Assembly: GCF_001687565.2 (NCBI RefSeq)
Contig: NZ_CP016534.2
Coordinates: forward strand, 872,501 to 936,500
Origin: Planococcus antarcticus DSM 14505
GTDB taxonomy: Bacteria > Bacillota > Bacilli > Bacillales_A > Planococcaceae
Direction: 5' to 3'
DNA: 64,000 bases
Positions 45,777-55,057 of this stretch are shown here, in pieces; positions within the stretch are counted from its first letter, which is position 1; each line of letters opens with the position of its first letter. The notes below the pieces were generated by a model. That model did not search any database. It worked only from the letters and a program-made list of their open reading frames with translations, and was not told the DNA's origin. A program made the position numbers and the translations under genes.

Positions 45777-46699
45777 GACGATTTCTCCAATGGCAAAAAC
45801 TTTTACAATCGGCTTGGCAGGTGTAGTTATTTTGTAGGTGCAGGAGCGCCGATGCCTTGGCTATTGGACCCATTGTTCGCCGTGCTGCTCATGCAATTAT
45901 TTACGCCGGTTTCACTGAAATGGCATTCCCGCTTTCGAAATGGCGGATTGGTTGAAGCGGGGGATACCATCGGCTATGCCTTTACACTTCAAGCGTTGCA
46001 GGGAATGGAACAGTATTTCTTGGCAATGATAGTGATCAACATCGCTTTTTTCTTCCTTAGACAATTGATTTGACGGCGGTGACGTTTTATCATGTTCTAT
46101 CGCCATTGTTCTGTTTATTGTCGTAAACGGCGGATCTTTGCATGTGGAAGAATCGGGGCAAGGGGATTATTCTTTACAGCTGCTCGGTTTGCTGGTGTTG
46201 TGCTACGAGGCAGGGATGTTGGCACAGAACACAAAAGTGCCAACAGCTTCTTTGCTGGGGCCGGTTTTTCTACTTATGACTTTTAATTTGGCTGCTGTGG
46301 CAGTACCGTTCATGCTAGGCTCTTTCTTGCATATCGTGCAATTATTCATCGGCATTTATATCGGCATGCTGTTGAAAAAAGAGAATTTGAAGTTGACGAA
46401 GCGGCTGATTTTCTATTCATTTTTTTCGAGTGCCGTACTTATCGCGTGTACTTATGGCATCATCTTTATATTCCAAGACCTTTACGGATGAAGCTTTTCC
46501 ACCAGTTTTCTGAGTGTGGTACCGGGCGGTCTCGACCAGATGGGCATCATTGCTGCGTCGGTCCATGCAGACGGAACAGTCGTAACGGCGTTCTAGCTGT
46601 TCCGAATTTTGTTTTTATCGGTATTGGTCGTGCCATTTGTTAAATGGATCGCAGTCCGCAGTGAACAGAGAGAAAAAGTTTCTGCGGAAAAACCGTGAT
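45777..46699 (+). pseudogene. AbrB-family membrane protein, multiply broken
   Basis: Pieces in several frames give MTISPMAKTFTIGLAGVVIF, a TAG, GAGAPMPWLLDPLFAVLL, then after a shift VEESGQGDYSLQLLGLLVLC...TKVPTASLLGPVF and VPFMLGSFLHIVQLFIGIYI. After another stop come VVPGGLDQMGIIAASVHADG and FRILFLSVLVVPFVKWI. The P-W-LGP and PGGxDQM motifs are those of the AbrB/Gate-like membrane family (regulators or transporters of about 350 aa). At least two stops and two shifts rule out a working gene. Confidence 0.8.
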
Positions 46700-46706
46700 A
46701 AAAGTC

Positions 46707-46749
46707 AATAGCAGCTTCAGGTTATTTTGCCTGAAGCTGCTATTGGTTA
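46707..46749. terminator. Hairpin between pseudogene and phzF-like gene
   Basis: CAATAGCAGCTTCAGG, loop, CCTGAAGCTGCTATTGG, with a T-rich flank on the minus side. Confidence 0.75.
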
Positions 46750-46808
46750 ACAGAAAAGTGAAGAGGAAGGGGCGGCAACTGTAAGACTATACTTTCTTTC
46801 AACATAAT

Positions 46809-47729
46809 CTAAGGAACATAAAGCTCGCCTTGTCCAATGACAATCGCTGTGCCACCGATCTTAACTTCCTGGTACTTTTGTTTTTTCTTTGTGATAGTGA
46901 TATCGATAAAGCTGGGTCTTCCCATTTCGATGCCTTGCTCGCTGCGAATGGAATAGCTTCCTTCTTCATTGCTTTCGATAACACCATGCTCTACTAGAAA
47001 AGCACCGAGAGGACCGCTGGCAGCGCCGGTTGCCGGATCTTCCGGAATACCCATGGCAGGGGCGAACATTCGGCAGTGGACAGTTGATCCGTCATATTCC
47101 GTTTCTGTGGCAAAGGTAAAAATATGCTGGCGGTCGGGATCTCCGCTGAAATGTCGTTCCCAAACATCTGTGCGGAAATTGATTTCTCGCATGGCGGCAA
47201 GGGAACGGAGAGGGACAAAAAGGAATGGTAAGCCAGAAGAAATGGTTTGAATAGGGAAGCGTGTATCTAGCTCGCTTTTTGGCAATGATAGCAAATCTGC
47301 AACCAGGGCTTGCCTTGCCAATGTTTCACCGAAAACGGGCAGGGGCTGTATCATTTCGATTTTGGTGATTTTTTCTCCTTCCTTCCGGACAGTCACAGCA
47401 ATGTCTCCCGATCCTTCCTCAATAGTCCATTCGTTGAGACCGTCCTTTGAAGGGAGCATTTTAAGATAGGCCATGACAAAAGCTGTTCCAATCGTGGGGT
47501 GTCCCGCTATCGGCAATTCCACTTGAGGCGTGAAAATCCGGAGGCTGATCTGGTTTTGTGGCTTTTTAGGAGGACAGATAAAGGCTGTTTCCGATAAGTT
47601 CAATTCGTTGGCAATCTGCTGCATAGTTTTAGAGTCCAAGCCTGAGCCGTCATGAAAAACGGCCAGTGGATTGCCACCAAAAAACTGAGTGGTGAAAACG
47701 TCGACTAATGTATACTTCAAAGTTTGCAT
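46809..47729 (-). CDS. PhzF family isomerase-like protein
   Basis: A 306-aa protein with the diaminopimelate-epimerase fold in two halves. Family motifs: VDVFTTQFFGGNPLAVF, LNLSETAFICPP (the Glu acting as acid/base), LPIAGHPTIGTAFV and DPATGAASGPLGAFLV. PhzF itself isomerises a phenazine precursor; most Bacillales homologues have unknown substrates and no phenazine genes are nearby. GGAGGG precedes the start. Confidence 0.9.
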   Translation of the reverse strand: MQTLKYTLVDVFTTQFFGGNPLAVFHDGSGLDSKTMQQIANELNLSETAFICPPKKPQNQISLRIFTPQVELPIAGHPTIGTAFVMAYLKMLPSKDGLNEWTIEEGSGDIAVTVRKEGEKITKIEMIQPLPVFGETLARQALVADLLSLPKSELDTRFPIQTISSGLPFLFVPLRSLAAMREINFRTDVWERHFSGDPDRQHIFTFATETEYDGSTVHCRMFAPAMGIPEDPATGAASGPLGAFLVEHGVIESNEEGSYSIRSEQGIEMGRPSFIDITITKKKQKYQEVKIGGTAIVIGQGELYVP

Positions 47730-47875
47730 AAATACCCTCCTTTGTGTGAATAGTAAGACTTTATAGTTTCTTTGTATCAGTTACCCCCGGAAATGTCCAA
47801 TACCTTTCATTGCAATCGCTCCGTTTTGAGAATAAAGTAAGTAAGGTAGAGCAGAAATAGAAAAGAGGGAAACGT

Positions 47876-48532
47876 GTGAAAAAACAAATTGTGGTCATCG
47901 GACTGGGCCGCTTCGGCAGCAGTGTCTGCAGAGAGCTGTACAGCCTTGGGCATGAAATTATGGCTATCGATACAGATCCAGAAAAAGTAGACGCTTTAAG
48001 AGACCATGCGGCCTTTACAGTCATCGCGGATGCGACTGATGAAAATCAGCTGAAATCTTTGGGGGTACGGAATTTTGAACACGCGATTGTGGCAATCGGC
48101 GATAATCTTCAAGCCAGCGTCCTATGTACCTTGATGCTGAAAGAGCTAGGTTTGCCGAAAGTATGGGTAAAAGCGCGTGACCTACAGCATGAAAAAATCC
48201 TGAACAAGGTGGGTGCGGACCGCGTCATCCAACCCGAAAAAGAAATGGGTATCCGTATAGCCCATCATGTCGACTCGGATAAAATTATCGACTATATCGA
48301 CCTTTCCCATGACTACAGCATTATCGAACTGGTAGCTTCGGGTAAGATGGCGAATAAAAACTTAGTCGATTTAAACATCCGCGTTGAATTTAACTGCATC
48401 GTTTTGGCCATAAAAAGACTGGAAGATGTCAACATTGCGCCAGCAGTAGATGACGTTGTCGAGCAAGGGGATGTATTGATTGTCATGGGGCACAAAGACG
48501 ATCTGAAGCGCTTGGAAGAGAAAGCGCTATAA
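47876..48532 (+). CDS. Ktr potassium-uptake regulatory subunit (KtrA/KtrC)
   Basis: A 218-aa RCK protein. The N-terminal RCK_N Rossmann domain has VVIGLGRFGSSVCREL and the end-of-strand AIDTDPEKVD, binding ATP/ADP. The C-terminal RCK_C domain (about 140-218) is the c-di-AMP-binding module in homologues. It forms the cytoplasmic octamer gating a KtrB/D channel, which is not in this window. Start is GTG 47876 with GAGGG upstream. Confidence 0.92.
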   Translation: MKKQIVVIGLGRFGSSVCRELYSLGHEIMAIDTDPEKVDALRDHAAFTVIADATDENQLKSLGVRNFEHAIVAIGDNLQASVLCTLMLKELGLPKVWVKARDLQHEKILNKVGADRVIQPEKEMGIRIAHHVDSDKIIDYIDLSHDYSIIELVASGKMANKNLVDLNIRVEFNCIVLAIKRLEDVNIAPAVDDVVEQGDVLIVMGHKDDLKRLEEKAL

Positions 48533-48540
48533 CGAATAGA

Positions 48541-48573
48541 CAACCGGCTCACATATGAGCCGGTTGTTTTTAT
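48541..48573 (+). terminator. Terminator of the ktr gene
   Basis: CAACCGGCTCA, loop, TGAGCCGGTTGTTTTTATC. Confidence 0.88.
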
Positions 48574-48666
48574 CGAAAATAGCCGTTTGATGAATTTGCG
48601 TATTGGGAATAATATCTATAGAAGAACGGTAAAATAGCGCGGGTACATTGGAAAGGGGAATAAGGC

Positions 48667-49326
48667 TTGAAAATTCGAATTGAATGGGGCTATAAATCTC
48701 CTAAAGGCCAGGAAACCACTTTTATTTCAGAAGAAATGCCGGCAGCGATGGCTCTGGTCATTGCCGAGGACTTGCAGCGCACCGGGCGATTACAAAACCT
48801 TTGTTTTGTGGACGGGTTCGACAGCAGTTGGACTGTAAAGGAAATGAAGGCCTATTTGAAAGGGATTGAAACTGAACCGCATAATATAGCGGTTTATTTT
48901 GATGGTGGCTATGAGCGTATTGAAAGAATGTCAGGCCTCGGCTGTGTCATCTATTACCAACAAAATAGTAAATCGTATCGCCTGAAGGCAAATACGGTTA
49001 TTGATAAACTTTCTTCTAATAACGAATCAGAATATGCAGCTCTCTATTTTTGTCTGCAGGAACTGGAACATCTGAAGGTTCACCATCTTCCGGTCCGCTT
49101 TATTGGAGATTCACGAGTCGTGATAAACGGAATGACCAAGGATTGGCCGGTAATCGAAAAGCAGTTCACAAATTGGGCCATACGGATTGAAGAAAAAATG
49201 GCTGAAATGGGTATTCAGTCTGAGTACGAATTGGTACCGCGCAAAGCCAATGCAGAAGCCGATAAATTGGCAACACAAGCATTGAAGGGGATTGCAATAG
49301 CAACAACTGCTGAAATTATTGCTTGA
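48667..49326 (+). CDS. RNase H-like domain protein
   Basis: A 219-aa protein with a short N-terminal domain (about 1-70) and an RNase HI fold. The four acidic metal ligands are in VYFDGGYE, SSNNESEYAAL, FIGDSRVVINGM and NAEADKLA. It resembles the YpdQ/YpeP-type 'reverse transcriptase-like' proteins of Bacillales, likely an RNA/DNA-hybrid nuclease or relative. The start is TTG 48667 with GAAAGGGG upstream. Confidence 0.85.
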   Translation: MKIRIEWGYKSPKGQETTFISEEMPAAMALVIAEDLQRTGRLQNLCFVDGFDSSWTVKEMKAYLKGIETEPHNIAVYFDGGYERIERMSGLGCVIYYQQNSKSYRLKANTVIDKLSSNNESEYAALYFCLQELEHLKVHHLPVRFIGDSRVVINGMTKDWPVIEKQFTNWAIRIEEKMAEMGIQSEYELVPRKANAEADKLATQALKGIAIATTAEIIA

Positions 49327-49349
49327 GGAAGGATGTATAAATGTTTAAA

Positions 49350-49385
49350 TAGCCGAAGAGAAAGGAGATAATTCGGCTTTTTCGT
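49350..49385 (+). terminator. Terminator of the RNase H-like gene
   Basis: AGCCGAAGAG, loop, ATAATTCGGCTTTTTCG. The stem is short. Confidence 0.6.
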
Positions 49386-49558
49386 AGTATACAAAACAAA
49401 GATTAAAGCAGTTGATCCTTAGCGCGTATAGTCAGTTTAGTTCTTTGTATTCAAAATTTAGAATAATCGGTTTATTGCTTGCGGAATTGGAAGTTGTAGG
49501 TTATAAATAAGTTGTACAATACTTGTGCAAAAACTACACATATGAAGGAGAGGAAAAA

Positions 49559-50356
49559 ATGAAGAAAATCTTAGTTTCATTCTCTGTTGCAATGGCTCTT
49601 GTATTCTCACTGCTCGCCTCTGGAGTAATGGCTGACAACCACACAGCTAAAGTCAGAGTGGTTCACGCTTCGCCTGATGCACCTCCTGTCGATGTTTATG
49701 TCAATGGGGATTTAACGCTGGAAGATGTACCTTTTAAAGCGGATTCGGGCTACTTGGAAGTGCCTGCTGGAACACATGATGTAGAAGTTTTTGCAGCCGG
49801 AACAGAATATGCTGCGGGTGAAGGCGTGTTACAGGCTGACTTGGCTGTAGAAGCAGGCAAAGCTTACACAGTTGCTGCAGCAAACTTGCTGGAATCGATT
49901 GAATTTGTAGTCGCAGAAGATTCAATGGAAGTAACAGAAGGACAAACAAAAGTACGTGTTGGACATTTGTCACCGGATGCACCTGCAGTTGATGTTGGTG
50001 TAATTGGTGGAGATGCTTTGTTCAGCGGAGCAGAATTTCCTGGAATAACGGATTATGCAGAATTGGATCCAGGTACTTATGATTTGGAGATCCGTTTGCC
50101 GGATGGAACACAGGTATTGCCACTCGAGGGCACTGAATTAGCTGCAAATACTGTCTACAGTGTCTTTGCAGTAAACACAGTTGACTCATTGGAAGTGATT
50201 GCGCTTGTTGATTATGAAGCGGCCGGATCACCAGATGGCATGCCGACTACAGGTCTAGGAACTCCTGACCAGTCACAATCTATGTGGTTATTGTTGGGTG
50301 GCGCTCTAGTACTAATTGGAGCTAGTACTCTTGTGTGGAAGAAACGATTTCAATAA
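49559..50356 (+). CDS. DUF4397 surface protein with MPTTG sorting signal
   Basis: A 265-aa secreted protein. The signal peptide is KKILVSFSVAMALVFSLLAS with cleavage near VMADN. Two DUF4397 repeats follow (KVRVVHASPDAPPVDVYVNG and KVRVGHLSPDAPAVDVGV). The C-terminus has MPTTG, a hydrophobic span (WLLLGGALVLIGASTLVW) and a KKRFQ tail, i.e. an LPXTG-like sortase signal. ATG 49559 has AAGGAGAGG upstream. The downstream sortase gene overlaps it, so the sortase is probably dedicated to this substrate. Confidence 0.92.
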   Translation: MKKILVSFSVAMALVFSLLASGVMADNHTAKVRVVHASPDAPPVDVYVNGDLTLEDVPFKADSGYLEVPAGTHDVEVFAAGTEYAAGEGVLQADLAVEAGKAYTVAAANLLESIEFVVAEDSMEVTEGQTKVRVGHLSPDAPAVDVGVIGGDALFSGAEFPGITDYAELDPGTYDLEIRLPDGTQVLPLEGTELAANTVYSVFAVNTVDSLEVIALVDYEAAGSPDGMPTTGLGTPDQSQSMWLLLGGALVLIGASTLVWKKRFQ

Positions 50357-50969
50357 TAAGCTCCTGGCGATACTGGCTCTTTTCTTATTGGCCGGTTGCC
50401 AGCAGTCTGTAGATGAAGTAAGCGTCCGTTCAGAAAATGTTGGATTTACACTGGATGAACCGGCTGCAGTCAATATCCAGCAGCCGGCACCAGCCGAAAA
50501 TCCCATCAACGGATTAAAGCGCTCAGGTATACAGCCGACCTCCCTAAAGATTCCTGCAATTAACCTGGAAGCACAAGTCCAGCATTTAGGAAAAACGGAG
50601 ACTGGTGAAATGGCGGTACCTGATAATATCGAAGATGTCAGTTGGTTTTCTCCGGGATACCAGCCAGGACAAAATGGCCGCGCTGTTATCGCTGGGCATG
50701 TTGATGGTGTTGATGGCCCAGCAATTTTCTGGGATCTTTCCAAGCTTCAATTGGGGGACGAAGTAGTGGTACAGAACAAAGATAAGTCTTTGACATTCAA
50801 AGTTCACACCATGGAATCTGTCCCACTGGATTTGGCTGATGTCTCAGATGTCTTCGGATATACCTCTTCGCCAGAATTGGTGATGATCACTTGTTCAGGA
50901 ACTTACGATTTTGAAAGAGGAACAAGAGAAGAACGATTGATTGTCTACGCAAGTCTGGTAGAAAAATAA
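50331..50969 (+). CDS. Class F sortase with lipoprotein-type N-terminus
   Basis: A 212-aa sortase. The N-terminus KLLAILALFLLAGCQQS contains a lipobox (LAGC), so it may be lipid-anchored rather than held by a membrane helix. The catalytic domain (about 60-212) has the His in IAGHVDG, the Cys in MITCSGTYD and the Arg in EERLIVYAS. TTG 50331 is chosen because GGAG lies 9 bases upstream inside the DUF4397 gene; the genes overlap by 26 bases. It should attach the MPTTG protein to the cell wall. Confidence 0.88.
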   Translation: MCGRNDFNNKLLAILALFLLAGCQQSVDEVSVRSENVGFTLDEPAAVNIQQPAPAENPINGLKRSGIQPTSLKIPAINLEAQVQHLGKTETGEMAVPDNIEDVSWFSPGYQPGQNGRAVIAGHVDGVDGPAIFWDLSKLQLGDEVVVQNKDKSLTFKVHTMESVPLDLADVSDVFGYTSSPELVMITCSGTYDFERGTREERLIVYASLVEK

Positions 50970-50973
50970 CTTA

Positions 50974-51025
50974 AAAGACGCTCTGCTATTCCTTTGCAAG
51001 GAATAGCAGAGCGTCTTTTTTTATA
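50974..51025. terminator. Terminator after the sortase gene
   Basis: AAAAGACGCTCTGCTATTCC, loop, GGAATAGCAGAGCGTCTTTTTTT; a very strong stem. Confidence 0.92.
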
Positions 51026-51079
51026 ATCTTTTAAGCGGTTGCTCCATTTACCGTTTCGATTGTGTCTGAGGAGATCAGT

Positions 51080-51666
51080 CTGTTGACTTCATTCGCATAG
51101 CAGAACAAGCCGAGCAATTAGAAGCACAGGGCATTCAAACGGTCTTGGCGGATCTGGTCGAGACGTCCGCAGAGGCATTCTCACAGCTTCTGAAATCTTG
51201 TGACGCCGTGGTATTTGCAGCATGTGAGAAATTGACCAACGCTATTGATAGCGAGGGGTTGGTGAAAATTGCAAGAGCTACCGAATTGGTAGACGTCCGC
51301 CGCTTTTTACTGGTATCGGCATTTCCTGAAGCTGAGCGCGGTAAAGGCGCTTCTACAAGCTTTGAGCATTATATGAAAATTAAACGACAGTCAAAAGTCG
51401 ATTTGGTGAAGACCGCTTTGGACTGGACCATCTTGCGGCCAGGAACTTTAACGGATCAAGCCGGCAGCGGCAAAGTGAATATGGGCTAAACCTTGATGTA
51501 CGACACAATTTCACGCGAGAACGTGGCTGCTGTGCTAGCGGAACTGCTCAATTACGCTGAAACTTTTGAACAGATATTGAAAGTCCCTCGAGGAGAAGAA
51601 CTGATTGGTTTCGTAGTGAAAACGAAAGTCGGAAAATATATGCTAAAGTCACTATTCATGGTCTAA
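51080..51666 (+). pseudogene. NAD(P)-binding (NmrA/YwnB-like SDR) protein, broken
   Basis: One frame reads IRIAEQAEQLEAQGIQTVLA, DAVVFAA, RRFLLVSAFPE, HYMKIKRQSKVDLVKTALDW, TILRPGTLTDQAGSGKVNMG, then TAA (51487-51489) and TLMYDTISRENVAAVLAELL. This is an atypical SDR of the YwnB/NmrA type. The TAA replaces a Leu (TTA) codon, a single change, and the N-terminal nucleotide-binding GxxGxxG part is missing. Only a nonfunctional fragment is left. Confidence 0.8.
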
Positions 51667-51774
51667 ATTGGGGCAACCTTTCTCAATTAAGCAGCGTTCT
51701 ACAATAGTCGAACAAAAGTTTTATTGAGCGATGCCTAAGCACTTATTTTACTAGGGAAAGCAGGATTAACGTAT

Positions 51775-52602
51775 ATGGATTGGTTTGATTTATTTAAGGC
51801 ATTAATTTTAGGGTTTGTGGAAGGCATGACCGAGTTTGCGCCGGTTTCTTCTACCGGCCATTTGATCATCGTCGATGATATGTGGCTGAAATCACAGGAG
51901 TTTTTGGGGAAATATCCAGCAAACACATTTAAGATTGTCATTCAGCTAGGATCAATATTGGCAGTTGTCGTGGTATTTTGGAAGCGTCTATTCAGTTTAG
52001 TGGGCCTCTATAAAATTGAAGGTCAGCAAGTAAGCTCGAGCTTCAATTTACTACACGTCATCATCGGTATGATGCCGGCAGTGGTTTTCGGATTTGCATT
52101 CAAGGATTTAATCGATGATCATTTGTTTAGTGTAGAAACTGTAATCTATGCATTAATTGCTGGGTCTATCCTAATGATTATTGCAGACAAATTTGGCCCG
52201 AAAACGCCCACTGTCAACTCATTAGATGACATTTCGTATTTTCAAGCGCTGAAAATTGGCTTTGTGCAATGTCTATCGTTGTGGTCAGGATTTTCTCGCT
52301 CTGGTGCTACGATTTCTGGAGGTGTCCTGTTTGGTCTAAATCACCGAGTTGCGGCAGACTTTACGTTCATCATGGCGGTTCCCATCATGTTCGGAGCGAG
52401 CCTCGTATCGGCAATGAAAAATTGGGATACGTTATCGATGGATTATCTATCTTTTTACATCGTAGGCTTCGTATCTGCATTCGTCTTTGCGTTAATTTCT
52501 ATCCGTTTCTTCTTGAAACTAATTTCGCGCATAAAGCTTATGCCGTTTGCTATTTATCGATTGGTTTTGGCTGCAGTGTTGGCAATTATTGTTTTCTTAT
52601 AG
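51775..52602 (+). CDS. uppP: Undecaprenyl-diphosphatase
   Basis: A 275-aa BacA/UppP membrane enzyme recycling undecaprenyl pyrophosphate for cell-wall synthesis. The two signatures are GFVEGMTEFAPVSSTGHLII near the N-terminus and LWSGFSRSGATISGG (catalytic Arg and Ser) near residue 165. About eight helices. Upstream GGGAAAGCAGG gives only a moderate ribosome site. Extra copies in Bacillales can raise bacitracin resistance. Confidence 0.95.
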   Translation: MDWFDLFKALILGFVEGMTEFAPVSSTGHLIIVDDMWLKSQEFLGKYPANTFKIVIQLGSILAVVVVFWKRLFSLVGLYKIEGQQVSSSFNLLHVIIGMMPAVVFGFAFKDLIDDHLFSVETVIYALIAGSILMIIADKFGPKTPTVNSLDDISYFQALKIGFVQCLSLWSGFSRSGATISGGVLFGLNHRVAADFTFIMAVPIMFGASLVSAMKNWDTLSMDYLSFYIVGFVSAFVFALISIRFFLKLISRIKLMPFAIYRLVLAAVLAIIVFL

Positions 52603-52604
52603 TA

Positions 52605-52642
52605 AGTAAAAAGGAGCTTCCAAGAGGATGCTCCTTTTTTGC
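52605..52642. terminator. Bidirectional terminator
   Basis: AAAAAGGAGCTTCC, loop, GGATGCTCCTTTTTTGC between uppP and the LysR gene. Confidence 0.75.
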
Positions 52643-52643
52643 A

Positions 52644-53525
52644 TCAAACTATCGGTAACTTTTCTACCAAAGTGATAAATTCACGTGAAACATAGGGAAC
52701 ATAGCGATTTTTTGCTAAAATGATACCCAAACTCCAAGGGAAAGTATGAGTCAGCGATATCATTTTAAAAGGTCCATCTTCAACGCGGTCGCAAATCAAT
52801 TTTGGCATTAATGTAACACCCAAGTTTTTTTCAACCATTCCGACGATAAAATCCCATTGCGAACTTTCGTAAGCAATTTTCGGCGTGAATCCTTCACTAA
52901 TGCAGAATTCAATCGTTCGGCTGTTCAAAGTGAATTCTTTGCTGAGTAAAAGAAACGGATCATTTTTAAATTTAATTAAATCAATCGTCTCATGATGAGC
53001 AAGTGGATGTGATTCATGAACTAGCAACTTAATTTCTTGATCGACAAATGGGACGACATCAAATTTTTCTTGATCGACCGGAAGCATGACAAACCCCAAA
53101 TCAACTTCACCTTCGTATACTTTTTTTTCCACAGTCTTAGCACCATCTTCTGCCAGAATGATTGTCACGTCGGGATAGGCGTGTTGAAATTCAGCGATAA
53201 TTGTTGGAAAGAACAAGGTGCTGATGACCGGTGGCAATCCAATCTTGATTTTTCCTTTTTTTAAGTTCATGACATCGTATAGAGATGCTGATAAATCATC
53301 GAGGCTATGGATGATTTTCTGAGCTTGTTCGTATACCACTGAACCAGCATCGGTCAAGCTGATTTGTCGAGCTGAACGATCAAACAATACTACTTCCATT
53401 TCATTCTCCAAATTTTTAACCATTTTACTTAAAGTAGGTTGTGTCACATGGAGAGCAAGTGCAGCTTTCGTAAAACTTCGATGTTTGGCAACTTCAATGA
53501 AATAAGTTAATTGACGAATATCCAT
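52644..53525 (-). CDS. LysR family transcriptional regulator
   Basis: A 293-aa LTTR. The N-terminal winged helix is IEVAKHRSFTKAALALHVTQ with PTLSKMVKNLENE; the effector domain (about 90-290) has KIGLPPVISTLFFP and LGVTLMPKLI. It resembles CynR/CitR-type regulators. It is divergent from the gntP-like/hydroxybutyrate dehydrogenase pair and probably activates it. AAGGAGAA precedes the start. Confidence 0.92.
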   Translation of the reverse strand: MDIRQLTYFIEVAKHRSFTKAALALHVTQPTLSKMVKNLENEMEVVLFDRSARQISLTDAGSVVYEQAQKIIHSLDDLSASLYDVMNLKKGKIKIGLPPVISTLFFPTIIAEFQHAYPDVTIILAEDGAKTVEKKVYEGEVDLGFVMLPVDQEKFDVVPFVDQEIKLLVHESHPLAHHETIDLIKFKNDPFLLLSKEFTLNSRTIEFCISEGFTPKIAYESSQWDFIVGMVEKNLGVTLMPKLICDRVEDGPFKMISLTHTFPWSLGIILAKNRYVPYVSREFITLVEKLPIV

Positions 53526-53666
53526 ATTATTCTCCTTTATCTATAACTAATTGTTATAGAACTTATAGTAATTATTCATTTTACCTATTTTAAAGAGAGT
53601 TGTACAATAATAAAAGCAAACAGCTCTAAATATTTAGAAAATTTAACTGGTTTTAGAAAACGATTA

Positions 53667-53680
53667 AGTAAGCGTTTTCA
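53667..53680. promoter_or_regulatory. Candidate cre (CcpA) site
   Basis: AGTAAGCGTTTTCA matches 13 of 14 positions of the cre consensus. It lies 34 bases before the permease start, consistent with catabolite repression of 3-hydroxybutyrate use. Confidence 0.6.
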
Positions 53681-53713
53681 ACTAAGCAACAAAAGAAAAA
53701 AGGGGGATTTTAA

Positions 53714-55033
53714 ATGTTGAGTATGTTTGGAATGATTGGTGGGCTTTTGCTGCTTATCGTTTTGACGATGAGAGGGATGAATTTATTGATTGCGGGGCCG
53801 TTATCGGCATTGTTCGTAGCGATTTTTAGTGGTCTGCCATTATTTCCGCAATTAGTTGGAGAAGGGGAAGCGAATTTATTAACGAATTATATGACCAGTT
53901 TTTCTGGATTTATCACTTCGTGGTTCCCGATGTTCCTGCTCGGTGCACTATTTGGCAAAGTCATGGAAGATAGTGGAGCTGCGGATAGCGTCTCGAGATG
54001 GCTAGTCGGTAAATTCGGTTTATCAAAAGCCGTATTGGCTATTGTCATTGCGTGTGCTGTATTGACCTACGGTGGAGTCAGTTTGTTTGTTGTCGCGTTC
54101 TCGGTTTTTCCGATGGCACTCAGCCTGTTCAAACAGGCCGATCTGCCGCGCCGTTTTATCCCGGCCGCTTTGGCATTGGGTTCGGTGACATTCACGATGA
54201 CATCTGCTGGTTCACCGGAAATTCAGAACTGGATTCCGATTAAATACTTGAATACGACCCCTTATGCAGGCTGGGAAGTTAGTATTCTGGTGGCCGTCTT
54301 TATGGCCGTGTTCGGCTACTGGTGGCTAAAGCGAATGATTCAAAAAGCTGTCAACAAAGGAGAGCGTTTTGAAGCGCGCTCGACGGATCCTGTTATTAAA
54401 GATCGTGATCTTCCGAATCCATTGATGGGCTTGATTCCGCTGCTTGTAGTGCTAGTCATTTCATTTATTTTACATGATTCGCTGATGACATCCGCTTTGA
54501 TCATTGCTTTATTGGGTGGTGTCATTACAACATATTTATTGAACCGCAAGTATTTCCTAAATCTGGGCAAGGCTTTGTCCGAGGGCACAATTGGTGCATT
54601 GATCGCAATCGGCAACACCGCTGCTGTAGTCGGATTTGGCGGCGTGGCAAAAGCTGTGCCGGCGTTCCAGACGGCAGTCGATGCCATGACTAATATTCCA
54701 GGAAGCCCGTTGATTGGTGGCGCAATCGCTGTCAGTGTTATTGCTGGACTCACAGGTTCTGCTTCCGGTGGACAAGTTATCGCATTGCCTTTGATTGCAC
54801 CACATTACATAGACATGGGCGTCAATACAGAAGCACTACACCGGACGATTGCGATTTCATCCGGAGCTCTTGATTCATTGCCGCATAATGGCTATGTCGT
54901 AACGACAATTCAGGGAATCTGCGGAGAAACGCATAAAGCCGCTTATGGAGCAGTCGGGGCTGTTACGGTCATCGTTCCGTTGATTGGACTGGCCATCGCC
55001 ATCGTCTTGTTTACATTGGGACTTGGAATTTAA
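53714..55033 (+). CDS. GntP family permease, probable 3-hydroxybutyrate transporter
   Basis: A 439-aa proton-coupled permease with about twelve helices. GntP-like segments: LLGALFGKVMEDSGAADSVSR, YGGVSLFVVAFSVFPMAL, MTSAGSPEIQNWIP and GLTGSASGGQVIALPLIAPH. Although GntP proteins move gluconate, this one is followed 24 bases later by hydroxybutyrate dehydrogenase, so a beta-hydroxybutyrate or short hydroxy-acid substrate is likelier. AAAGGGGG precedes ATG 53714. Confidence 0.9.
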   Translation: MLSMFGMIGGLLLLIVLTMRGMNLLIAGPLSALFVAIFSGLPLFPQLVGEGEANLLTNYMTSFSGFITSWFPMFLLGALFGKVMEDSGAADSVSRWLVGKFGLSKAVLAIVIACAVLTYGGVSLFVVAFSVFPMALSLFKQADLPRRFIPAALALGSVTFTMTSAGSPEIQNWIPIKYLNTTPYAGWEVSILVAVFMAVFGYWWLKRMIQKAVNKGERFEARSTDPVIKDRDLPNPLMGLIPLLVVLVISFILHDSLMTSALIIALLGGVITTYLLNRKYFLNLGKALSEGTIGALIAIGNTAAVVGFGGVAKAVPAFQTAVDAMTNIPGSPLIGGAIAVSVIAGLTGSASGGQVIALPLIAPHYIDMGVNTEALHRTIAISSGALDSLPHNGYVVTTIQGICGETHKAAYGAVGAVTVIVPLIGLAIAIVLFTLGLGI

Positions 55034-55057
55034 CAAAAGTTATGGAGGCAATAGACT

